A DNA stretch of 41,952 nt from Clostridiales bacterium (GCA_022786965.1 JALFXH010000137.1:1-41952), one strand, 5' to 3'. Numbered from the stretch's first letter, positions 6,988 to 14,829 are shown. Translations and numbers: made by a program. Notes: a model not told the origin generated them from the sequence alone.

Positions 6988-8448
6988 ATGGAATCCTTTG
7001 AAAACAGCGAATTTGAAAATGAACCGGAAGCGCTTCCGGAAGACCCCGTGGAACCCCAGAGAAGTCCCGACCATGACGGCGCATGGCACGCCGCCGGCAC
7101 CGGACGTCGGGAATCCCCCTACGCCAACGCGCCCTACGAAATGAACCATCAGGCCCGATACGGCTACGATTCCGCGCCCACGCCCCCCACTCATAAACCG
7201 GTGAAAAAGCCCCGCAAGCCCATCTGGAAGCCCATTATCGCCGGTGTGCTGGCAGTGGCGCTGGTAGCCGGCGGCTGCGGCATCACCGCAACCATGGTGA
7301 ATAAGCGCTGGGAGACCCGGGAGCAAGCTCTGACGGAAAAAATCAACGTCCTGCAAAAGCAGATTGAGAATACCACATCCTCCGTCAAGGGCACGCTGGT
7401 GCCCACCGACGGCAGCGCCATGACCCCCAGCCAGCTCTACGCCGCCTGTGTGGACAGCGTGGTGGCTATCACCTCCACGGTGACCTCCACCGGCATCTAC
7501 GGAAACACTTCCACCGGCACCTCCTCCGGCTCCGGCTTTATTCTCACCGCTGACGGCTACATCGTCACCAACTACCATGTGGTGGAAGGCGCCACCGATC
7601 TGACGGTCACCACCTATGATGGTACCGAGTACCCGGCTGAGCTGAAGGGCAAGGACGCTACCAACGATGTAGCCGTTCTGAAGGTCGAAGGTACGGATAT
7701 GCCCGCCGTAACCCTGGGCAGCAGCCACGATCTGGTCATCGGCGATATGGTGGCTGCCATCGGCAACCCCCTGGGCAAGCTGGCCGCCACCCAGACCATC
7801 GGTTACGTCAGCGGCATCAACCGGGAGGTCGCCACCGGCGGCGTGACCACCATCAGCATGATTCAGACCGACGCGGCCATTAACCCCGGCAACTCCGGCG
7901 GTCCCCTGTTCAATATGTATGGTCAGGTCATCGGCATCACCACCGCCAAGTACTCCGGCACCACCAATTCCGGCGCGTCCATTGAGGGCATCGGTTTTGC
8001 CATCCCCATCGACGATGTGTCGGCTATGTTTACCGATCTCATCGACTACGGCTATGTCACCGGCGCCTATCTGGGCGTCAGCGTGGAAAACGTGGACGAG
8101 GAAGCCGCTTCCCGGTATGGCCTGCCCACCGGCGCCTACGTTGCCAAGGTAGAAGAGGGTCACGCCGCCGAGAAGGCCGGCATTCAGGTGAAGGATATCA
8201 TCACCGATGTGGGTGGCCACAGCGTCAGCAACATCACCGATCTGACCCGGGCTCTGCGCAGCTTCAAAGCCGGAGACAACACCACCGTCACCGTCAACCG
8301 CGGCGGCAAGCAGCTTACCTTGGAGATCACCCTGGACGAGCGCCCCCAGCAGACCGACGAGCAGGCTCCGGAAACCACCCAGCCCACGCCGGACAGCGGC
8401 AGCTTTGACGATTGGTACGAGTATTTCCGCCGTTATTTCGGCGGTTGA
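6988..8448 (+). CDS. HtrA/DegP-like membrane-anchored serine protease with PDZ domain
   Basis: The 486-residue quality-control protease acts on the outer face of the membrane. A long acidic, proline-rich cytoplasmic tail (1-70) leads into one membrane helix (about 82-102) and a short coiled coil (110-130). The trypsin-like domain shows the full catalytic triad: His197 in TNYHVV, Asp227 in ATNDVAV and Ser303 in GNSGGP. One PDZ domain (about 385-465: LGVSVEN, VKDIITDVGG) and an acidic Pro-rich tail follow. ATG 6988 is chosen over two upstream ATG codons because GAGGAGG stands about 8 bases before it. It has its own promoter at 6860. In related bacteria such proteins respond to envelope stress; no CtsR or CssR site was recognised here. 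Confidence 0.95.
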   Translation: MESFENSEFENEPEALPEDPVEPQRSPDHDGAWHAAGTGRRESPYANAPYEMNHQARYGYDSAPTPPTHKPVKKPRKPIWKPIIAGVLAVALVAGGCGITATMVNKRWETREQALTEKINVLQKQIENTTSSVKGTLVPTDGSAMTPSQLYAACVDSVVAITSTVTSTGIYGNTSTGTSSGSGFILTADGYIVTNYHVVEGATDLTVTTYDGTEYPAELKGKDATNDVAVLKVEGTDMPAVTLGSSHDLVIGDMVAAIGNPLGKLAATQTIGYVSGINREVATGGVTTISMIQTDAAINPGNSGGPLFNMYGQVIGITTAKYSGTTNSGASIEGIGFAIPIDDVSAMFTDLIDYGYVTGAYLGVSVENVDEEAASRYGLPTGAYVAKVEEGHAAEKAGIQVKDIITDVGGHSVSNITDLTRALRSFKAGDNTTVTVNRGGKQLTLEITLDERPQQTDEQAPETTQPTPDSGSFDDWYEYFRRYFGG

Positions 8449-8467
8449 TTCCGACAACAAAACGCTT

Positions 8468-8500
8468 CGGGCGTGCCGCGTTACACGGTGCGCCCGTTTG
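8468..8500 (+). terminator. Hairpin after the HtrA gene, probable terminator
   Basis: CGGGCGTGCCG (8468-8478) pairs with CGGTGCGCCCG (8486-8496) with two G-T wobbles and a 7-base loop, followed by TTTG only. The first 0A box begins right behind it. Confidence 0.5.
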
Positions 8501-8516
8501 TCGATAATTGTCGAAA
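8497..8516 (+). promoter_or_regulatory. Tandem Spo0A-box-like sites upstream of the Spo0A-like gene
   Basis: TGTCGAT (8499-8505) and TGTCGAA (8509-8515) are one near match and one exact match to the 0A-box consensus TGNCGAA, in the same orientation and exactly 10 bases (one helical turn) apart. They lie about 20 bases upstream of a possible -35 (TTGAAA, 8536-8541; weak -10 TATCGT at 8559-8564). This is the position of an activator. Either the master Spo0A or the encoded protein could bind here. Confidence 0.55.
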
Positions 8517-8600
8517 ACCATCTTCCCCGTTTTTCTTGAAAACAGGATATAAATATGGTATCGTATATCCCAAATTCTCAAGAACGGGGGGAATCAGAAT

Positions 8601-9299
8601 ATGCAGACACTGCTGATCGCGGACAGCAACGACGCCTTTCGGCAGCAGCTTGCGGAAGCTTTTCAGCCTTATTTTCGGACCCTGACCTGCTCAGACGGGC
8701 AGCAGGCGCTGGATATCCTGTGTCAGGAGCACTGCGACTGTCTGGTGCTGGATCTGATGCTTCCGGAGCTGGACGGAATTTCCATGCTGGAAATTGCCAT
8801 AGCCAAGGATATCCGGCCCATCGTTATCGCCGTCAGTCCCCTGTTCACCCAGTACACCTTCGACGTGGCGGAATCGCTGGGCATCGGTTATATGATCCGC
8901 CGGCCCTGTCCCGTGCAGACCGTCGTAACCCGAATGCTGGACCTCAAGCAGCGCGTCAATCCCGTCTGGGCCTCCCGTGAGAAGATACACAGGTTTCTGT
9001 ACTGGCTGGGCGTGCCCTCAGGCTACAACGGGTATCAGCCTCTGGTGGAATCCCTGGTTATACTGGCGGAGGACCCTTCCCAGTCCATCACCAAGGTGCT
9101 CTATCCCGAGGTGGCAAAGCGGATCGGCAGCGGCCCCAAAGCTGTGGAACGCAATATCCGCAGCGCTCTTGAGCAGGCATGGAAGATCCGAAACGTGGAA
9201 CGCTGGCAGCAGCTCTTCCCCGATCTGGACGACCGGCCCTCCAACAGCTTGTTTTTCAGCCGGGTACTGGAAACCCTTCGCAACGGGCACTGGGAATAA
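8601..9299 (+). CDS. Spo0A-like response regulator with degenerate receiver
   Basis: The 232-residue protein has a receiver domain (1-115) and a Spo0A-type C-terminal HTH domain (about 135-232: LGVPSGYNGYQPL, SITKVLYPEVAKRI, VERNIRSALEQAW). The phosphoacceptor Asp51 (VLDLMLPELDG) is present. Two other receiver landmarks differ: the acidic pair reads ADSN, so the second Asp is Ser9, and the conserved Lys before Pro is Arg101 (IRRPCP). The protein is also shorter than classic Spo0A (about 265). It is probably a paralogue of the sporulation master regulator rather than Spo0A itself. It starts after GGGGGGA, sits behind two 0A-box-like sites, and is followed within 56 bases by an LCP gene. Confidence 0.85.
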   Translation: MQTLLIADSNDAFRQQLAEAFQPYFRTLTCSDGQQALDILCQEHCDCLVLDLMLPELDGISMLEIAIAKDIRPIVIAVSPLFTQYTFDVAESLGIGYMIRRPCPVQTVVTRMLDLKQRVNPVWASREKIHRFLYWLGVPSGYNGYQPLVESLVILAEDPSQSITKVLYPEVAKRIGSGPKAVERNIRSALEQAWKIRNVERWQQLFPDLDDRPSNSLFFSRVLETLRNGHWE

Positions 9300-9355
9300 T
9301 ACAAAACTGACGCGCATATTCTGTTCCATCCATCTGGCCATCTGGAGGAACGTAT

Positions 9356-10342
9356 ATGAAACGAAAACAGCACGACACCTTCGCCCGCTGGGCCATGAAG
9401 CTTTTATGCTCCCTGCTGGCGCTGGTTCTGGTCCTTCTTCTGGGCGCCACCGCCCTGTTCCAGCAGGTGCTGGGAAAAATACACTACACCCAGCCGGTTG
9501 CCGACTTTGGCACCCGGCTCAGCGGCTTTGTGTCAAATCTGGCATCGGAAGGTTTCGGAACGGAATCAGGGCTCATCGGCGGCACCGGCAGCGGCATCGT
9601 CAACATTCTGCTCATCGGGCAGGATCGCCGGGAGGGCGAGGAAACTGCCCGGTCGGATTCCATGATTCTGTGCACCTACCATCGTAAGACCGGGAACGTG
9701 ACCATGACCTCCTTCCTGCGGGATCTGTACGTCCCCATCCCCGGACACCACGATAACCGCATCAATGCCGCCTATTCCGAAGGCGGCGCTGCGCTGCTGG
9801 ATCAGACCCTGCGAGAGAACTTTGATCTGCATATCGATGGCAATATCGAGGTGGATTTTTCCCAGTTTTCCCAGATCATCGATCTGCTGGGGGGTGTAGA
9901 GCTGGAGCTGCGGGAGGATGAAGCGGCGGAAATCAACAAGGAAACCGGCAGCACCCTTTCCGCCGGGGTACAGCTTCTGAACGGTGAACAGGCGCTGACC
10001 TACGCCCGGATCCGCAAGCTGGACGCGGACGGCGATTTCAGCCGCACCAGCCGCCAGAGAAAACTGATGAACGCGCTTCTGGGCAGCTACCGAAACATCA
10101 AATGGAAGGATCTGCTGCCGCTGATCGATGAGCTTTTGCCTCTCATCAGCACGGATATGAATTACGGCAGGCTGGTGCTTCTGGCCATGGAGATTCTGCC
10201 CAAGCTCTCCGACGCTCAGATCACCAATCAGCGGATTCCCGCGGACGGAACCTTCACCGATGAACGAATTGACGGTATGGCGGTTCTCTCTGCCGATCTG
10301 GAGGCCAACCGCCAGTTGCTGCGGGAAACCCTGTTAAACTGA
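9356..10342 (+). CDS. LytR-CpsA-Psr (LCP) family wall-polymer ligase
   Basis: This 328-residue protein has a short cytoplasmic N-terminus, one membrane helix (about 15-38) and an extracellular LCP domain (about 78-255). Seen are NILLIGQDRREGEETARSDS with the Asp and Arg residues that bind the polyprenyl pyrophosphate, FLRDLYVPIPG, NRINAAYSEGG, and the terminal TYARIRKLDADGDFSRTSRQR with the conserved Arg cluster. Such enzymes transfer teichoic acids, capsules or other glycopolymers from an undecaprenyl carrier to peptidoglycan. GGAGGA lies before the start. It probably shares a transcript with the Spo0A-like gene upstream (56-base gap, no terminator seen) and ends at its own terminator. Confidence 0.93.
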   Translation: MKRKQHDTFARWAMKLLCSLLALVLVLLLGATALFQQVLGKIHYTQPVADFGTRLSGFVSNLASEGFGTESGLIGGTGSGIVNILLIGQDRREGEETARSDSMILCTYHRKTGNVTMTSFLRDLYVPIPGHHDNRINAAYSEGGAALLDQTLRENFDLHIDGNIEVDFSQFSQIIDLLGGVELELREDEAAEINKETGSTLSAGVQLLNGEQALTYARIRKLDADGDFSRTSRQRKLMNALLGSYRNIKWKDLLPLIDELLPLISTDMNYGRLVLLAMEILPKLSDAQITNQRIPADGTFTDERIDGMAVLSADLEANRQLLRETLLN

Positions 10343-10354
10343 AAACGGATGTAC

Positions 10355-10388
10355 ACGGCGAAAACTTTTGCGTTTTCGCCGTTTTCCA
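10355..10388 (+). terminator. Rho-independent terminator after LCP gene
   Basis: ACGGCGAAAAC (10355-10365) pairs perfectly with GTTTTCGCCGT (10372-10382), followed by TTTCC. The following stretch up to the next promoter (10389-10592) is A/T-rich and holds no gene that I can support. Confidence 0.8.
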
Positions 10389-10592
10389 TGTACCGCGTAC
10401 ATATTATTTCTGTTTTCATATTATGTTTACCGAATTTCATCGAATTTCCAATCAGCACACTTTCCGTTCTTTTGTGCCGCGGCCGTAAAAATAGAGACGC
10501 TAAATTTGCGAATAAATACAATTATCACCCGTTCTTTCTGTATTTTATTGATAATTCGATGATAAAAAATTCTGTTTTTTACATTTTATGGA

Positions 10593-10621
10593 TTGACAAA
10601 ATATGGATGTGCGACTATAAT
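10593..10621 (+). promoter_or_regulatory. Sigma-A promoter of the BlaI-type gene
   Basis: Consensus TTGACA (10593-10598), a 17-base spacer and consensus TATAAT (10616-10621). The start codon is 31 bases beyond the -10. A perfect promoter like this fits a gene that represses itself, but no clear TACA..TGTA operator was found. Confidence 0.9.
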
Positions 10622-10652
10622 AAAAAACGAGTTCGGGCGAGGAGGTGTGTGG

Positions 10653-11021
10653 ATGGAACTCACAAAAAGTGAAATGGAAATTATGGATGTTCTCTGGGAA
10701 AGTAGCCAGCCCTTGTCCCGCTCCGATCTTCTGGAACGTTCCGAGGAGAAGACCTGGAAGGACAGCTCGGTGCATATTCTTCTGAACGGTCTGCTTCAGA
10801 AGGGCGCGATCCGGGAAGCCGGTCTTGTCAAGCGCAGCAAAACCTACGGCAGAGTCTTCTCCCCCACCATGACCCGGGAAGAGTATTTCGCCACCACCAT
10901 CTTTAGCCACCGGCACAAGCCGGAGATCGTGGGTCTGTTCGATGCGCTGCTGCGGCGGGAGGATATTTCTCAGGAGGATCTTCAGAAAATTTCCGGTCTG
11001 GTCAGTCAGCGAACCACATAA
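10653..11021 (+). CDS. BlaI/MecI/CopY-family repressor without a BlaR partner
   Basis: The 122-residue winged-helix protein fits the family: MELTKSEMEIMDVLWES at the start, then the recognition helix region (SVHILLNGLLQKGAI) and the wing (RSKTYGRVFSPTMTREEYF). The C-terminal helices would form the dimer. ATG 10653 follows GAGGAGGTG. In beta-lactam systems such repressors are cleaved through BlaR1/MecR1, an M56 peptidase; in copper systems they are metal-sensing. Neither an M56 gene nor a CXCX metal motif is present, so the signal and target are unknown. The gene is alone between promoter and terminator. Confidence 0.9.
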   Translation: MELTKSEMEIMDVLWESSQPLSRSDLLERSEEKTWKDSSVHILLNGLLQKGAIREAGLVKRSKTYGRVFSPTMTREEYFATTIFSHRHKPEIVGLFDALLRREDISQEDLQKISGLVSQRTT

Positions 11022-11030
11022 GAAGCCACC

Positions 11031-11060
11031 GGAGCCGCTTCGCGGCTCCTTTCCTTTTGT
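11031..11060 (+). terminator. Rho-independent terminator after BlaI-type gene
   Basis: GGAGCCGC (11031-11038) pairs with GCGGCTCC (11042-11049), followed by TTTCCTTTTGTCTTTT. Confidence 0.92.
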
Positions 11061-11119
11061 CTTTTGAATCTAATTTGCAAAATTTTCAGTCGGATTTTAT
11101 ACATTTTTTGGCATAACCG

Positions 11120-11148
11120 TTGACAAATCACCTCATGCGTTGTATAGT
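11120..11148 (+). promoter_or_regulatory. Sigma-A promoter of the beta-helix protein gene
   Basis: TTGACA (11120-11125), a 17-base spacer and TATAGT (11143-11148). Between it and the AAGGAGG ribosome binding site lies a small palindrome (TCGGCC..GGCCGA, 11168-11182). Confidence 0.85.
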
Positions 11149-11196
11149 AGTTCCGTTCATTTTGCCGTCGGCCCCTGGCCGAAGGAGGTTATATTT

Positions 11197-11853
11197 ATGC
11201 TAAAAGTAAACCAGCTGTATGATCTGACTCACTCCCTTGCCGGAGAGTACCTGTCCGGATTTGAGTATCCCTGGCAGGCGCTGGGCGGAATCAAGGCTCT
11301 GATCCTCTCCCTTGGCCCCCAGCTGGGCGAAGGCTATCGGGAAGTATCTCCCACCGTCTGGGTGCATGAAACCGCCACCGTGGCCCCCACAGCGTTTCTG
11401 GGAGCCCCCTGCATCATCGGCCCCGGCACGGAAGTTCGGCACTGCGCCTTTATTCGCGGCAGCGCGCTGGTGGGCGCGAATTGCGTGGTGGGTAACTCCG
11501 TGGAGCTGAAAAATGTGATTCTCTTTGACAATGTACAGGTTCCCCACTACAACTATGTGGGCGACAGCATCCTGGGCTACAAGTCCCACATGGGCGCCGG
11601 TTCCTTGACCTCCAACGTCAAGTCCGACAAGGCCCTGGTGGTGGTGAAGAACGGCGACGAGCAAATCGAAACCGGCCTGAAAAAGTTTGGCGCCATGCTG
11701 GGCGATTTCGTGGAGGTTGGCTGCAACAGCGTCCTGAATCCCGGCACCGTTATCGGCCGCCACACCAACATCTACCCCACCTCCTGCGTTCGCGGCATGG
11801 TTCCGGAAAACAGCATCTGGAAAACCGGCGGCGTGGTAGTCTGTAAAAAGTAA
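11197..11853 (+). CDS. Left-handed beta-helix (hexapeptide repeat) protein, possible nucleotidyl/acyltransferase
   Basis: The 218-residue protein is built largely of hexapeptide turns (about residues 60-200: VHETATVAPTAFLGAPCIIG, AFIRGSALVGANCVVGNSVE, VGDSILGYKSHMGAGS, VLNPGTVIGRHTNIYPTS). This is the left-handed parallel beta-helix of GlmU-type acetyltransferases. Clostridial homologues are often labelled UDP-N-acetylglucosamine pyrophosphorylase, but the nucleotidyltransferase domain is absent here, so that label is doubtful. A role as a sugar-nucleotide acyltransferase is plausible, and the neighbour glmM makes the GlmU substrate. ATG 11197 follows AAGGAGG. Confidence 0.75.
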   Translation: MLKVNQLYDLTHSLAGEYLSGFEYPWQALGGIKALILSLGPQLGEGYREVSPTVWVHETATVAPTAFLGAPCIIGPGTEVRHCAFIRGSALVGANCVVGNSVELKNVILFDNVQVPHYNYVGDSILGYKSHMGAGSLTSNVKSDKALVVVKNGDEQIETGLKKFGAMLGDFVEVGCNSVLNPGTVIGRHTNIYPTSCVRGMVPENSIWKTGGVVVCKK

Positions 11854-12103
11854 TGTGCTCATCGGCTTTACTCAGCTACATTCTTATCTAGTCAATCAAT
11901 GCGTAGGGCGGGGTCATGACCCCGCCGATCAGGTTGGTCTTATGCCTTGCGTACGTCCAACGGTAATTGTCTGGATGTCAGCCCACCGAACACCATTCAT
12001 TATGGGCTTCGGGAAATCGATACCGGGTCGGCGGGGTCATGACCCCGCCCTACGAAGGAACTCAGCCATATTCTCCTTTCGCTGCGTTAAGCCGATAATC
12101 ACA
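11854..12103. repeat. Palindromic intergenic element (family D ends) carrying a nested family A core
   Basis: The element begins on the base after the stop codon of the upstream gene. Its ends are inverted: TGTGCTCATCGGCTTTACTC at the left and the reverse complement of TGTGATTATCGGCTTAACGC at the right. The same end type frames the units at 18598-18889 and 21862-22160. Inside lies a complete 151-base family A repeat (11903-12053). There is no gene in this stretch. Confidence 0.75.
11903..12053 (+). repeat. Family A repeat, copy 1 (151 bases)
   Basis: It runs from GTAGGG to CCCTAC. Each end holds the perfect 20-base palindrome GGCGGGGTCATGACCCCGCC (11907-11926 and 12030-12049). The interior matches copy 2 (31908-32058) in reverse orientation along its whole length, with scattered substitutions and no length change. 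It is a non-coding, MITE- or REP-like dispersed element. Confidence 0.88.
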
Positions 12104-12141
12104 AAAAGTTGTCCTCTGAATTTTGAAAGGAGCCCTCATTT

Positions 12142-13527
12142 ATGGGTAAATATTTTGGAACCGACGGTTTCCGAGGGGAAGCCAACTGCAATCTGACCGC
12201 TGACCACGCCTACAAGGTGGGCCGTTTCCTGGGCTGGTACTACACCCAGCTGAAGCGCCGCAGCGGCAGCGACGGCCCTGCCCGCATCGTCATCGGCAAG
12301 GACACCCGCCGCTCCAGCTATATGTTCGAATACTCTCTGGTGGGCGGTCTGGTGGCCTCCGGCGCGGACGCTTACCTGCTGCACGTCACCACCACCCCTT
12401 CCGTTGCCTACGTTGCCCGGACGGAGAGCTTTGACTGCGGCATCATGATCTCCGCCAGCCACAACCCCTACTATGACAACGGCATCAAGCTCATCAACAG
12501 CTACGGCGAGAAGATGGACGAGAGCGTCATCGAGCTGGTGGAAGCCTACCTGGACGGACATCTGGAGGCCTTTGGCCACAAGTGGGAGGAGCTGCCCCTG
12601 GCCAAGCGGGACCAGATTGGCCGCACCGTGGACCATGTTGCCGGCCGTAACCGCTACATCGGCTACCTGATTTCTCTGGGCATCTACTCCTTCAAGGGTA
12701 TGAAGGTGGGCCTGGACTGCGCCAACGGCTCCTCCTGGAACATTGCCAAATCCGTCTTTGACGCTCTGGGCGCCAAAACCTATGTGATCAACGCCGAGCC
12801 TGACGGCTACAACATCAACAAGGATGCCGGCTCTACCCACATCGAAGGCCTGCAGCGGTATGTTGTGGAGCACGGTCTGGACGTGGGCTTTGCCTACGAC
12901 GGCGACGCTGACCGCTGCCTGTGCGTGGACGAGAACGGCAATGTGGTCACCGGCGACCACATTCTGTACATCTACGGCAAGTATCTGAAGGAGCGAGGTA
13001 AGCTGCTGATGAACACCGTTGTCACCACGGTCATGAGCAACTTTGGCCTGTACAAGGCCTTTGACGAGCTGGGCATCGACTACGCCAAGACCAAGGTTGG
13101 CGACAAGTACGTCTATGAGTATATGATGCAGAACGGCTGCCGCATCGGCGGTGAGCAGAGCGGTCACATCATCTTCTCCAAGTACGCCTCCACCGGTGAC
13201 GGCATTCTCACCAGTCTGAAGATCATGGAAGTCATGCTGGCCAGAAAGAAGACCCTGAGCCAGCTGTGCGAGGGCTTCACCTTCTATCCTCAGGTGCTGA
13301 AAAATGTCCGGGTTGCCGACAAGGCCGCGGCCCAAGCCGACCCCGATGTGCAGGCCGCCGTATCCGACGTGGCCGCCAAGCTGGGCGACACCGGTCGGAT
13401 TCTGGTTCGGGAGTCCGGCACCGAGCCGGTGATCCGGGTCATGGTGGAAGCGGAGAGCAAGGATATCTGCGAGCAGTATGTAGATTCCGTTGTCGATGTC
13501 ATCCGCCGCAAGGGACATACCGTGTAA
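12142..13527 (+). CDS. glmM: Phosphoglucosamine mutase
   Basis: The 461-residue enzyme converts glucosamine 6-phosphate to glucosamine 1-phosphate on the way to UDP-GlcNAc, and thus to peptidoglycan. All four family loops are seen: the phosphoserine loop ISASHNP (Ser106), the metal loop DGDADR, the sugar-binding GEQSGH and the phosphate-binding RESGTEPVIRVM. The start FGTDGFRGEAN is typical. Length is normal. AAAGGAG precedes the ATG. The gene lies directly behind the palindromic repeat and ends in its own terminator. The beta-helix protein upstream could be functionally linked. Confidence 0.96.
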   Translation: MGKYFGTDGFRGEANCNLTADHAYKVGRFLGWYYTQLKRRSGSDGPARIVIGKDTRRSSYMFEYSLVGGLVASGADAYLLHVTTTPSVAYVARTESFDCGIMISASHNPYYDNGIKLINSYGEKMDESVIELVEAYLDGHLEAFGHKWEELPLAKRDQIGRTVDHVAGRNRYIGYLISLGIYSFKGMKVGLDCANGSSWNIAKSVFDALGAKTYVINAEPDGYNINKDAGSTHIEGLQRYVVEHGLDVGFAYDGDADRCLCVDENGNVVTGDHILYIYGKYLKERGKLLMNTVVTTVMSNFGLYKAFDELGIDYAKTKVGDKYVYEYMMQNGCRIGGEQSGHIIFSKYASTGDGILTSLKIMEVMLARKKTLSQLCEGFTFYPQVLKNVRVADKAAAQADPDVQAAVSDVAAKLGDTGRILVRESGTEPVIRVMVEAESKDICEQYVDSVVDVIRRKGHTV

Positions 13528-13537
13528 TGAAACTGAT

Positions 13538-13570
13538 AAGCGCTGTGCCGAAAGGCATGGCGCTTTTTAG
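13538..13570 (+). terminator. Rho-independent terminator after glmM
   Basis: AAGCGCTGTGCC (13538-13549) pairs with GGCATGGCGCTT (13554-13565) with two wobbles across a GAAA tetraloop, followed by TTTAGG. Confidence 0.85.
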
Positions 13571-13571
13571 G

Positions 13572-13600
13572 TTGCAATGCCCTCCGATTTGTGGTAGACT
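13572..13600 (+). promoter_or_regulatory. Promoter of the XRE-membrane gene and fthC run
   Basis: TTGCAA (13572-13577), a 17-base spacer and TAGACT (13595-13600), 28 bases before the start codon. Confidence 0.7.
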
Positions 13601-13628
13601 ATGTGTGATTACGACTTGGAGGGACACC

Positions 13629-14291
13629 ATGGACGACGAGAAGCTGAAATACCAGATCGGCGCGAATATCGCCGCCTACCGCAAGCGGGCCGGCCTGACC
13701 CAGGCGGGGCTTGCGGAAAAACTGAATTATTCCGACAAGGCCGTTTCCAAGTGGGAACGTGGAGAGTCTGTGCCGGATGTGCTGACCCTGATGCAGCTGG
13801 CCGCTCAGTTTGACATCACCGTGAACGACCTTTTGGTGGACCCAGAGGCCCTGCCTGGCAACCCCGGCACCCTGGAAAAGGCTATGACCCAGGTGTCCGA
13901 AAAGGCCCTTAAGCGCAAGGCCAACAAGAATGTGATTCTGGCCCTGTCGTCCACGCTGGTGTGGTTCGTGGCGCTGTTTGCCTTTGTGGTGCTGTCCTCC
14001 TTCGATTTTCTGGAAAAGTACAGCCTGCTGCTGTTCTTTTACGCCATCCCCGCCAACGCCATCGTCCTGCTGAGCCTGCGCTCGGCCTGGCACGATTTCC
14101 GCTGGAACAAGGCTCTCATCAGCGCCATTGTCTGGGGCAGCCTGCTGAGTATTTATGTAACCCTGAAAGCCGTTCAGGGAATCTATTTCTGGAAAATCTT
14201 CCTGCTGGGCATCCCCGGACAGATCGCCATTTTTCTCTGGTTCCGGATGTTCCGGGGCAGCGATACGAAAAAGGAGAATACCAATGGATAA
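13629..14291 (+). CDS. XRE-family regulator with C-terminal membrane helices
   Basis: The 220-residue protein has an N-terminal XRE helix-turn-helix (about 6-62: IGANIAAYRKRAGLTQAGLA, then YSDKAVSKWERGESVPD). A linker follows, then four hydrophobic segments (about 98-118, 125-145, 158-178, 185-205). Such membrane-bound XRE proteins are frequent in clostridia and may sense an envelope state or a partner protein. ATG 13629 follows GGAGGG, and longer reading frames upstream run through glmM and are not real. The last 8 bases overlap the start of fthC, so the two are translationally coupled. Confidence 0.85.
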   Translation: MDDEKLKYQIGANIAAYRKRAGLTQAGLAEKLNYSDKAVSKWERGESVPDVLTLMQLAAQFDITVNDLLVDPEALPGNPGTLEKAMTQVSEKALKRKANKNVILALSSTLVWFVALFAFVVLSSFDFLEKYSLLLFFYAIPANAIVLLSLRSAWHDFRWNKALISAIVWGSLLSIYVTLKAVQGIYFWKIFLLGIPGQIAIFLWFRMFRGSDTKKENTNG

Positions 14292-14817
14292 AAAAGAACT
14301 GCGCAGAACCATCCGGGAGCGCAAGCGCGCCATGACCGAAGAAGAAATCGTCAGCCGCAGCGAAAAGCTGGGCGTGCTGTTTGCCCAGAGCGAGGCCTAC
14401 AAGGCCGCCAGAACCATCTATGGCTACCTACCCTACAATCAGGAGGTCCGCACCATCCCCATGCTGGAGCAGGCCCTGAAGGACGGCAAAAAGGTGGCTG
14501 TACCCAAGGTCTACGGGGACGAGATGAAATTTCTGTACCTTGACGATCTGACAAAGGTAGAGAAGGGCTACGCGGGCATTCCGGAGCCCATCGCCGATGA
14601 ACCTGTTGCCGATGACGAAACGGCGCTGGTACTGATGCCCGGTTTAGCCTTTGACCCCCAGGGCCACCGCATCGGCTACGGCGGGGGCTTCTACGACAAA
14701 TTCTTGGCCGCGGAGCCCAACCACCCCACCCTGGCCCTGTGCTACGAATTTCAGATGCTGCCCAAGCTGGACACCGAGGAACACGATATCCCCGTGGACA
14801 CGGTGCTGTGGGCATAA
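14284..14817 (+). CDS. 5-formyltetrahydrofolate cyclo-ligase
   Basis: The 177-residue enzyme turns 5-formyl-THF into 5,10-methenyl-THF with ATP, returning stored folate to one-carbon metabolism. Family marks are the N-terminal RRTIRERKRAMTEEE, GYLPYNQEVRT, the substrate stretch GIPEP, LVLMPGLAFDPQGHRIGYGGGFYDKFL with the ATP-binding glycine run, and the final DIPVDTVL. Length is normal. It overlaps the membrane XRE gene by 8 bases and is followed 12 bases later by a PH-like membrane protein. The symbol fthC/ygfA is used for the family. Confidence 0.95.
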   Translation: MDKKELRRTIRERKRAMTEEEIVSRSEKLGVLFAQSEAYKAARTIYGYLPYNQEVRTIPMLEQALKDGKKVAVPKVYGDEMKFLYLDDLTKVEKGYAGIPEPIADEPVADDETALVLMPGLAFDPQGHRIGYGGGFYDKFLAAEPNHPTLALCYEFQMLPKLDTEEHDIPVDTVLWA

Positions 14818-14829
14818 CAAGGAGCAAAC

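Noticed and set aside
6934..8460. 508-codon minus-strand frame opposite the HtrA gene
   Set aside because: Low-complexity Gly/Ala/Asp shadow; the protease on the other strand has a full catalytic triad.
8601..9299. Calling the regulator Spo0A itself
   Set aside because: It is shorter than classic Spo0A and lacks the acidic pair and the conserved Lys of the receiver, so a paralogue is the safer call.
11855..12196. 113-codon frame over the family A repeat, similar to a minus-strand frame at 31807-32019
   Set aside because: The shared peptide (around HRTPFI.GFGKSIPGRRGHDPALR) comes from reading through the palindromic repeat. There is no ribosome binding site and it runs into glmM, so it is treated as non-coding.
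12136..13518. 460-codon minus-strand frame opposite glmM
   Set aside because: Antisense shadow without recognisable motifs. The same applies to the long frames at 14848-15951, 22742-24127, 28172-29770, 30053-31522, 33343-34800 and 39690-40985.
13266..13628. Extended N-terminus of the membrane XRE protein into glmM
   Set aside because: The extension is out-of-frame glmM sequence. The ATG at 13629 has its own ribosome binding site, promoter and terminator arrangement.
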